NCBI GenBank assembly: GCA_003660485.1
Contig: QMUI01000081.1
Coordinates: 1 to 5,313, forward strand
Direction of reading: 5' to 3'
Source of the DNA: Thermococci archaeon
GTDB lineage: Archaea > Methanobacteriota_B > Thermococci > Thermococcales > Thermococcaceae
Length of the DNA: 5,313 nt
Part shown: in pieces, positions 1 to 5,085 of the stretch
How positions within the stretch are numbered: position 1 is the stretch's first letter
How the letters are laid out: each line of letters starts with the position of its first letter
Made by a program: the position numbers and the translations under genes
Notes under the pieces: model-generated
The model's database searches: none
Told to the model about the DNA's origin: nothing
The model's input: only the letters and a program-made list of their open reading frames with translations

Positions 1-10
1 AAATGCTAAC

Positions 11-18
11 TTTATAAA
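11..18 (+). promoter_or_regulatory. TATA box of the HTH regulator gene
   Basis: TTTATAAA is a near-ideal archaeal TATA box. Archaeal transcription usually starts about 25-27 bases downstream of the box centre, which here predicts a start near position 40-42, on top of the ATG at 42. There is no ribosome binding site in front of that ATG, so the mRNA is probably leaderless. The window begins only 10 bases before the box, so upstream operators cannot be judged. Confidence 0.65.
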
Positions 19-41
19 CTTTTTTGTCAAACATTCAATTG

Positions 42-980
42 ATGGAGCTAGCGAACGTTGTTGAGAAGATATTGAAGAGCATTGGATTTGAGACCGCGAG
101 GCTCACATTTAGGGGAGGATGCTTTGATCTAGTTGCTACTAGGCGTCTTCTCCTGCTTTTCATAAAAACTCTCACCAATATTGATAAATTCACGGAGGAA
201 CAGGCCGAGGATTTAAAAAAGCTTGCGAAGCTTTTCAGGGCGTCTCCTCTCTTGGTTGGCCTGAAGACGAAGAATATAGAGCTTGAAGATGGAGTTGTAT
301 ACGAGAGGTTCGGCATCTATGCGATAACCCCAGGAACCCTCTACTCTCTGTTCGCGGAGGGAGAGCCCCCTCTTATAATGGCCGAGAGAGGAGGTTTTTA
401 CGTCAAGATTGATGGGGAAAAGTTGAGAAAGCTTAGGGAGGAGCATGGATATACCCTTGCGGAGCTCGCTACTTATGTTGGCGTCTCAAGGAAGAGCTTG
501 CAGAGGTACGAAAAAGGTGAAGCTGTCGTAAGCCTTGAAGTGGCCCTTAGGCTGGAGGAGATTTTTGACGAGCCTTTGGTTAAGCCAGTAGATATCTTAA
601 GGGCAAAGCTTGAGGATGTATCCTTAGGCTCGAAACCTGAGAGCAAGCTCGAGAAGGAAGTATTTGAGGAGCTACACAAGCTTGGAATGGATGTCATTAA
701 GATCAAGAGAGCTCCATTTAATGCAGTGGGAGAGGAGGAAGATGAGGAGATAAAGTTGCTTACTGGCATAGATGAAAAGAAGACAAGTGCGACGCTGAAG
801 AGAGCTAAGCTGGTGAGTCAGATAACCGAGTTCATAGAGAGCGAGGGCATGTTCGTTCTTGAGAATGCTCGGGCTGAAGTCATAAGCAGGATTCCTGTCA
901 TACCTAAGAGGGTGTTAGAAGATGTTAGGGATGTTGACGAGCTCTTCGAAATAATAAAGGAGCTGAAGTCTAAATCTTAA
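42..980 (+). CDS. HTH-type transcriptional regulator with N-terminal nuclease-like domain (COG1395-like)
   Basis: Predicted archaeal DNA-binding regulator of 312 residues; its target genes are unknown. Residues about 125-182 form a Cro/C1-type (XRE) helix-turn-helix, with the core YTLAELATYVGVSRKSLQRY followed by the typical EKGE turn. The N-terminal ~110 residues hold a conserved-looking block (GGCFDLVA, then a hydrophobic strand ending LLLLFIK, then GVVYERFGIYAI). This suggests a PD-(D/E)XK-like fold lacking the usual acidic residue two before the lysine, which is inference. A very acidic patch lies near residues 230-240, followed by a helical, charged C-terminus. I chose ATG 42 over the in-frame TTG at 24 because the TATA box at 11-18 puts the transcription start at about 40-42. 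The gene converges on the MATE gene and overlaps it by 11 bp. Assignment to the archaeal family of putative HTH-type regulators is good; physiological role unknown. Confidence 0.88.
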   Translation: MELANVVEKILKSIGFETARLTFRGGCFDLVATRRLLLLFIKTLTNIDKFTEEQAEDLKKLAKLFRASPLLVGLKTKNIELEDGVVYERFGIYAITPGTLYSLFAEGEPPLIMAERGGFYVKIDGEKLRKLREEHGYTLAELATYVGVSRKSLQRYEKGEAVVSLEVALRLEEIFDEPLVKPVDILRAKLEDVSLGSKPESKLEKEVFEELHKLGMDVIKIKRAPFNAVGEEEDEEIKLLTGIDEKKTSATLKRAKLVSQITEFIESEGMFVLENARAEVISRIPVIPKRVLEDVRDVDELFEIIKELKSKS

Positions 981-2361
981 TGTGCTTCCACTTGCCTTTT
1001 CTGAACACTAGCCAGAAGAGCCCTGCGGTTATAAACGTCTCAAGGCTCATCCCTACCCATGCCGCTATTACACCTAACCCCTTGAAGGTAAATCCAGGGA
1101 AAGTTAACTTCCAAATAGTAAAGCTTGGAATCTCGAATCCAAATCCTAGCAGGTAGGATGGAATTATCCTGAAGAGTAACTTGCTGATTGCAGTGACATA
1201 GAGGGGGCTTTTAGTGTCTCCTGCTCCCCTTAGGGCACCGCTTAGAACGAACGTTACCCCGAGTGGAATTTCGCTTATCCCAACTATTATCAGGTATATC
1301 GAAGCGAGATTCTTAACGACTTCATAATTTGGATCTGAGCTTGAAAGGAATGGCACGACAAGGTACCCTGGGAATACAGTGAGTATAAAGGCCATGACGC
1401 TCATGAAGGTTGTTGTCATAACCAATGCTTCTTTAACAACCCTCTCAGCCTGTTCGGGTTTTTTCGCACCCAAGCTCTGTCCTACTAGGGCAGATGTTGC
1501 TATGCTGAAACCAAAAGCTGGCATGTACGCTATGCTCTCCACTCTAAGCCCTATTTGGTGAGCTGAAAGGGCTATCTTTCCGAACCTAGTAACTATGCTC
1601 ATATATAGGAAGTTATAAAAGCTAAAAAGGCCTCTTTCCAGCATTGTCGGTGTTCCTATTCTGAGGATCTTCTCTACTATGTCCCACCTTATCCTCAACT
1701 CCAGTACAGGCTTTAAAACGAGCTTATGAGCTATAAATAGATACAGGCCAACGAGAAATGCGATCGTGATTCCTATTCCTGATGCCCAGGCGGCTCCCAC
1801 TGGGCCCATCCTGGGGAAGCCTAGCTTTCCAAACACCAGGAGATAATCAAGGATGGCGTTTATGACATTCATCAATATATTTAGTAGCATTGGGGTTTTC
1901 GTATCCCCGGCCCCTCTCAGAGAGGAAAAGAATGCAAAGCCAACGAATCTAATTGGATAAAACAGAAAGAGCACTTTAAGGTAGGCATATGCTATTTCGA
2001 GGACTTCTCCTTTGGCACCCATTATCCTGAGTATGTCATCCCCGAAGAATATCCCAAAAAGCATTACGGGAATTCCTAGGATGAACGCTATGTACATGCT
2101 CTGTTCCGCGACCTTCGATGCCTCTTCATAATTTCCTTCTCCAACCCTCCTCGCAACTACCGCTAGGGTTCCTGTGGATACGGCCATCATTATTGGAAAC
2201 ATAAACCAACTAACCGTTCCCCCCAGGCCAACGGCACCGAGAGCAACTGCACTAACGTGGCCGACTATCATTGTATCAACTAGGTTGAGAAGGGTTTGGC
2301 TGATATTCCCAGTTATTGCGGGCCATGCTAGCCTCCATAGTCTCCTTCTTATCTCGCTCAT
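970..2361 (-). CDS. MATE-family multidrug/cation efflux transporter
   Basis: Inner-membrane exporter of 463 residues, the usual MATE length, with about 12 hydrophobic segments. Family members expel drugs or metabolites in exchange for H+ or Na+; the substrate here is unknown. The two-lobe internal duplication is visible: RGAGDTKTP at residues 149-157 recurs as RGAGDTKSP at 378-386, and GPVGAAWASG (186-195) resembles GLGVIAAWVG (428-437). The first helix carries NLVDTMIVGH with Asp29. A later helix has the N-x-x-x-D pair Asn168/Asp172 (INAILDYLLVFG), matching cation/substrate-site positions known in the MATE family, including the Pyrococcus furiosus enzyme of solved structure. The start is the only ATG before an in-frame stop upstream. 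Shine-Dalgarno signal is weak (GGGATTG). It is divergent from the MinD-like gene and convergent with the HTH regulator, so its control by that regulator is possible but not shown. Confidence 0.93.
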   Translation of the reverse strand: MSEIRRRLWRLAWPAITGNISQTLLNLVDTMIVGHVSAVALGAVGLGGTVSWFMFPIMMAVSTGTLAVVARRVGEGNYEEASKVAEQSMYIAFILGIPVMLFGIFFGDDILRIMGAKGEVLEIAYAYLKVLFLFYPIRFVGFAFFSSLRGAGDTKTPMLLNILMNVINAILDYLLVFGKLGFPRMGPVGAAWASGIGITIAFLVGLYLFIAHKLVLKPVLELRIRWDIVEKILRIGTPTMLERGLFSFYNFLYMSIVTRFGKIALSAHQIGLRVESIAYMPAFGFSIATSALVGQSLGAKKPEQAERVVKEALVMTTTFMSVMAFILTVFPGYLVVPFLSSSDPNYEVVKNLASIYLIIVGISEIPLGVTFVLSGALRGAGDTKSPLYVTAISKLLFRIIPSYLLGFGFEIPSFTIWKLTFPGFTFKGLGVIAAWVGMSLETFITAGLFWLVFRKGKWKHIKI

Positions 2362-2407
2362 TTCAATCCCATTATCATTTTTGTCTAAACGGTTAAAGTT
2401 ACATTGA

Positions 2408-2416
2408 ATTTAAAAA
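2408..2416 (-). promoter_or_regulatory. TATA box of the MATE gene
   Basis: Read on the minus strand the sequence is TTTTTAAAT, a good archaeal TATA box. The transcription start expected about 26 bases on falls near 2386, leaving a short leader of about 25 bases before the ATG at 2361. That leader holds only a poor match to a ribosome binding site. Confidence 0.5.
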
Positions 2417-2452
2417 CCTTATTACATCCCCACAAGGGAGTGGAGCAGTGTA

Positions 2453-2467
2453 TTGAAGGAAATTCAA
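2453..2467. repeat. Short inverted repeat TTGAA-N5-TTCAA
   Basis: A perfect 5-bp inverted repeat with a 5-base spacer sits between the two divergent TATA boxes, about 16 bases before the MinD-side box and 37 beyond the MATE-side box. It could bind a dimeric regulator acting on either gene. With arms this short in AT-rich DNA, chance is a serious alternative. Confidence 0.2.
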
Positions 2468-2482
2468 CCCCTTAGCAAAAAC

Positions 2483-2490
2483 CTTATATC
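2483..2490 (+). promoter_or_regulatory. TATA box of the MinD-hmgA operon
   Basis: CTTATATC is preceded by an A-rich GCAAAAAC stretch that suits the archaeal BRE (TFB-binding) element. The predicted transcription start is near 2512, giving a leader of about 33 bases before the ATG at 2545. Since the following genes are packed within a few bases of each other, this is the likely main promoter for the ATPase, HMG-CoA reductase and downstream genes. Confidence 0.55.
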
Positions 2491-2491
2491 T

Positions 2492-2517
2492 TCTTCGTTT
2501 GAAGACTAATTTGTCTT
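2492..2517. promoter_or_regulatory. Overlapping inverted repeats, candidate operator
   Basis: Two perfect inverted repeats share one arm: TCTTC-gttt-GAAGA (2492-2505) and AAGAC-taattt-GTCTT (2502-2517). They lie directly after the TATA box and cover the predicted transcription start, the usual place for archaeal repressor sites. They do not match the operator consensus sequences I know from Pyrococcus (SurR, Phr, TrmB/TGM). Function is inferred from position and symmetry only. Confidence 0.3.
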
Positions 2518-2544
2518 TTGTTAAACCCCCAGGGGCGGACAAAT

Positions 2545-3303
2545 ATGGCAGTGATCGTTGTTACGGGAAGGGGTGGAGCTGGAAAAACTACAACGACTGC
2601 AAACTTAAGTACATACTTTGCCCAAGCCGATTATAGAGTTCTTGCTATAGATGGGGATCTTTACCTCCCAAATCTTGGTCTTCACTTTGCCCTAGATAAT
2701 GTGAAGTACACGCTTCATTCGGTCGTTAAAGACCCCAATATGGATCCTGAATGGGCTATATATCGACATAAGGAAACTGGAGTTTATGTGATGCCCGGGA
2801 GTTCAAGGCTTGAAGATGTTCTGGGGATCTCCGGTCAGAGATTGAAGGATATAATTGAGAATCTTAAGTACAAGTACCCCCTCATATTTGTGGATTCGCC
2901 AACTGGAGTTCCTTTCGATACCCTTCCTGCGTTTGAGGTTTTCGATTATCAGATAATAGTTGTTGAGATTGAAAGGTCTCCAATATACTCCTTTGAGACG
3001 ATGGTTGAAAATGAGGTTTTGAAGCTCAAGGCATTGGGTGATAGATTTAGGCTTGAAGTGGGAGTTGTTATAAACAAGGTTAGGGAGGCAGCGGATGTCA
3101 TCGATAAGATAGTTGAGGTTATAGAGAGTGATATAGGTGTTCCTGTCATTGGAGTTATCCCTTTTGATGATGCCGTTCCTGAATCTGTGAATGCTGGAAT
3201 ACCCGTTCTAGTATATAGACCCCACAGCGATGCCGCGGTAGCTTTTAAAGAGGCGGGCCAGCTAACCGAGGAGTGGATTTTTGGCTCTTCTGCGCAGGGG
3301 TGA
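2545..3303 (+). CDS. MinD/ParA-like P-loop ATPase (SIMIBI class)
   Basis: Protein of 252 residues in the MinD/ParA/Mrp family, whose members dimerise around ATP and act in positioning, partitioning or metal-cluster assembly; the partner here is unknown. The Walker A loop is GRGGAGKTT at residues 8-16, with the catalytic P-loop Lys14. The family's signature lysine in KGGxGK(T/S) is replaced by Arg9. The second motif IDGDLYLPNLGL (35-46) and Walker B LIFVDSP (113-119, Asp117) are present, as is the base-recognition motif VINKV (Asn177) and VIGVIPFDD (201-209). The C-terminus shows no obvious MinD-type membrane helix. I prefer ATG 2545 to the TTG at 2518 because it opens directly into the first strand and P-loop and TTG 2518 lies next to the predicted transcription start. 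Only a poor SD (GGGGCGG) precedes it, next to a C5 run that could pair with it. It is the first gene of the operon, 4 bases before hmgA. Confidence 0.9.
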   Translation: MAVIVVTGRGGAGKTTTTANLSTYFAQADYRVLAIDGDLYLPNLGLHFALDNVKYTLHSVVKDPNMDPEWAIYRHKETGVYVMPGSSRLEDVLGISGQRLKDIIENLKYKYPLIFVDSPTGVPFDTLPAFEVFDYQIIVVEIERSPIYSFETMVENEVLKLKALGDRFRLEVGVVINKVREAADVIDKIVEVIESDIGVPVIGVIPFDDAVPESVNAGIPVLVYRPHSDAAVAFKEAGQLTEEWIFGSSAQG

Positions 3304-3304
3304 T
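3297..3304 (+). promoter_or_regulatory. Ribosome binding site of hmgA
   Basis: GGGGTGAT matches the archaeal anti-Shine-Dalgarno complement GGTGAT and lies 3 bases before ATG 3308. It spans the stop codon of the ATPase gene (TGA 3301-3303), so translation of the two genes may be coupled. It also decides the start: the in-frame TTG at 3281 lies upstream of this site. Confidence 0.7.
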
Positions 3305-3307
3305 GAT

Positions 3308-4534
3308 ATGAACGTTGAGGAGATTATAGAGAAAGTTGCGAAGGGTGAGATTAAGTTTCATCAAGTAGAGAACTATGTTAACGGTGATAAGAGGCTTGCA
3401 ACCGAGATAAGGAGGAAGGCTTTGGAGAGGAAGCTTGGAATAAAGCTCGAGCACATAGGCCACTACAGCATAGATCCTAACCAGCTCATCGGGAGGAATA
3501 TAGAGAACATGATCGGCGTGGTTCAGATACCAATGGGAGTCGCTGGGCCCTTAAAGATAAATGGAGAGTACGCTAAGGGAGAGTTCTACATTCCTCTGGC
3601 CACCACGGAAGGAGCCTTAGTCGCTTCGGTGAACAGGGGCTGCTCAGCCTTAACCGAGGCAGGTGGAGTCGTTACTACTCTGTTGGATGACAAGATGACG
3701 AGAGCACCACTAATAAAGTGCCCCAACGCCAGAAGGGCGAGGGAAGTTGCACAGTGGGTTCAGGAGAACCTTGAGTACCTGCAGGAGAAGGCGGTAAGTA
3801 AAGTCACGAGACACGGAAAGCTTAGGGGGGTTAAGCCCTTCATAGTGGGCAGGAACCTCTATCTTAGGTTTGAATTTGAGACTGGAGATGCAATGGGAAT
3901 GAACATGGTCACAATAGCGAGCGAGGAGATAATGAAGGTTATCGAGGAGCACTTCCCCGATGTAAGGTACTTGGCACTATCGGGAAACCTCTGCGTGGAC
4001 AAAAAGCCTAACGCCGTGAACTTCATCCTCGGCAGGGGGAAAACAGTCGTTGCCGAAGCTGTAGTCTCCAGGGAGATAGTTAAGAGGAAGCTGAAGACTA
4101 CTCCAGAACTAATCGCGGAGGTAAACTACCTGAAGAACCTTGTTGGCTCTGCTCAAGCTGGTAGCTATGGCTTCAACGCCCACTTCGGCAACATAGTTGG
4201 GGCGATCTTCCTAGCCACTGGGCAGGATGAGGCTCAGATCACCGAGGGTTCTCACGGGATAACCATAGCGGAAGTAACTCCAGAAGGTGATCTATACATA
4301 AGCATAACAATGCCAAGCTTGGAGATAGGAACTGTTGGAGGGGGAACTAGGGTTCCTACTCAGAGAGAAGCCCTTGAGATAATGGGCGTCGCTGGTGGAG
4401 GGGATCCTCCTGGGATAAATGCTAAGAAGTTTGCTGAAATAGTTGCGGGTGCAGTTCTTGCAGGGGAGCTATCTCTACTTGCGGCTATAGCAGCCAAACA
4501 CCTTGCAAGGGCTCACAAGATGTTGGGGAGATGA
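3308..4534 (+). CDS. hmgA: 3-hydroxy-3-methylglutaryl-CoA reductase, class I
   Basis: Cytosolic enzyme that reduces HMG-CoA with 2 NADPH to mevalonate and CoA, the committed step toward archaeal isoprenoid ether lipids. It has 408 residues and no N-terminal membrane domain, as usual for archaea. Class I motifs and catalytic residues are all visible: Glu101 in LATTEGALVAS, Lys232 in DKKPNAVNF, Asp307 in GQDEAQ, and His403 in HLARAH near the C-terminus. The NADP-binding block DAMGMNM is at 194-200, and GSYGFNAHFGN (285-295) resembles the class I block GS-x-GG-x-NAH. The final His motif and DAMGMNM distinguish it from the class II (NADH-type) bacterial enzymes. It follows the MinD-like gene by 4 bases and overlaps the next gene by ATGA, so it is an internal operon gene. 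Reading frame is intact and the function is secure. Confidence 0.97.
   Translation: MNVEEIIEKVAKGEIKFHQVENYVNGDKRLATEIRRKALERKLGIKLEHIGHYSIDPNQLIGRNIENMIGVVQIPMGVAGPLKINGEYAKGEFYIPLATTEGALVASVNRGCSALTEAGGVVTTLLDDKMTRAPLIKCPNARRAREVAQWVQENLEYLQEKAVSKVTRHGKLRGVKPFIVGRNLYLRFEFETGDAMGMNMVTIASEEIMKVIEEHFPDVRYLALSGNLCVDKKPNAVNFILGRGKTVVAEAVVSREIVKRKLKTTPELIAEVNYLKNLVGSAQAGSYGFNAHFGNIVGAIFLATGQDEAQITEGSHGITIAEVTPEGDLYISITMPSLEIGTVGGGTRVPTQREALEIMGVAGGGDPPGINAKKFAEIVAGAVLAGELSLLAAIAAKHLARAHKMLGR
4525..4530 (+). promoter_or_regulatory. Ribosome binding site of the broken trmO-like gene
   Basis: GGGGAG ends the HMG-CoA reductase coding region. It abuts the first ATG at 4531 and is 3 bases from the second ATG at 4534, so the second ATG has the more plausible spacing. 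Initiation therefore still seems possible even though the gene downstream is frameshifted. Confidence 0.4.
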
Positions 4535-4741
4535 TGAAGATTAGGTATTATAAATCAATTGGGATAATTAGAACGCCCTTTAAGGAATCGAAAGGCATTT
4601 CTATTCAGCCTTCTGCGGCTAAAAGGACTAGAGGTGAGGTTATAGTATTCCCTGAGTACGCTGAGGGCCTGAAAAATATTAACGGCTTTTCTCACATAAT
4701 CTTGATTTATCACTTTCACTTGGCAAAACTGGACTCCCTAC

Positions 4742-4751
4742 TTGTATTGTA
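4742..4751 (+). repeat. 5-bp tandem duplication TTGTA x2 (first frameshift)
   Basis: TTGTA at 4742-4746 is repeated perfectly at 4747-4751. Dropping one copy joins SLLV directly to KPYMHDEYHGVF, exactly as the TrmO family reads. This is the signature of a slippage or short-duplication mutation, and a 5-base error of this kind is unlikely to come from base calling. Confidence 0.85.
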
Positions 4752-5029
4752 AAGCCGTACATGCACGATGAGTATCATGGAGTTTTTGCTACTAGGGCCC
4801 CCAAGCAGACCTAATCCCATAGGCATTTCCATAGTGAGGCTCCTGAGTATAGAGGAAAATGTCCTGCACGTTAAAGACATTGATATAGTTGATGGAACTC
4901 CTCTCCTTGATATAAAAATCATATGTTCTTGAATTCGATATTAGGAAAGGTGAAAGGATAGGATGGCCTGAAAAGAACGTTCACAAGTTCCTTCACACTA
5001 GGGATGATGGCCGCTTTTCAGGGGCTAAG

Positions 5030-5038
5030 TTTTTAAAA
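5030..5038 (+). promoter_or_regulatory. Candidate TATA box for the TIP49 gene, inside the broken gene
   Basis: TTTTTAAAA lies 48 bases before the TIP49 ATG. A start about 26 bases downstream would fall near 5060 and leave a leader of about 26 bases including the strong ribosome binding site. It would let TIP49 be expressed independently of the operon. The stretch also codes FLK in the restored TrmO frame, so its AT-richness may be incidental. Confidence 0.35.
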
Positions 5039-5073
5039 CACTATTTTAATTACCTATTGGAAGAAAAACTGCT

Positions 5074-5083
5074 GGAGGTGATC
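5074..5083 (+). promoter_or_regulatory. Ribosome binding site of the TIP49 gene
   Basis: GGAGGTGATC is a full-length match to the complement of the archaeal 16S rRNA 3' end. It lies 2 bases before ATG 5086, with its GGAGGTG core 5 bases away. It encodes the last residues of the restored TrmO frame and predicts strong translation of TIP49. Confidence 0.85.
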
Positions 5084-5085
5084 TA

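Noticed and set aside
24..41. TTG start extending the HTH regulator by six residues
   Set aside because: It lies upstream of the transcription start predicted from the TATA box at 11-18; ATG 42 fits a leaderless mRNA.
473..769. Open frames on the strand opposite the HTH gene (also 35-316 and 213-446)
   Set aside because: They are low-complexity, Ser-rich or otherwise family-less shadows of a clearly coding frame and lack start signals.
2526..2538. CCCCC-A-GGGG as a terminator or riboswitch element before the ATPase
   Set aside because: Only about three base pairs can form with a viable loop and no T-run follows; at most it could weakly mask the ribosome binding region.
2518..2544. TTG start extending the MinD-like ATPase by nine residues
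   Set aside because: MinD-type proteins begin a few residues before the first strand and P-loop, as from ATG 2545; TTG 2518 lies within a few bases of the predicted transcription start and has no room for a ribosome binding site.
3206..3220. AT-rich GTATATAG near 3210-3217 as a separate hmgA promoter
   Set aside because: It encodes conserved-looking residues in the ATPase and would start a leader of about 68 bases; a weak match with no further support.
3301..3306. TGATGA as box C of a C/D-box guide RNA (also at 4532-4537)
   Set aside because: Both are explained by stop codon, ribosome binding site or start codon overlap, and no suitably spaced CTGA D/D' boxes with closing stem were found.
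3281..3307. TTG start extending HMG-CoA reductase by nine residues into the ATPase gene
   Set aside because: GGGGTGAT at 3297-3304 is ideally placed for ATG 3308, which also gives the usual archaeal length of 408 residues.
4716..4922. Minus-strand open frame of 68 codons across the broken trmO-like gene
   Set aside because: It is the reverse shadow of a region whose plus-strand frames match the TrmO family; no promoter or ribosome binding site supports it.
4742..4952. Programmed frameshifting that would keep the TrmO-like gene functional
   Set aside because: Three separate events would be needed, one of them a 5-base skip, with no recognised slippery heptamer plus downstream structure.
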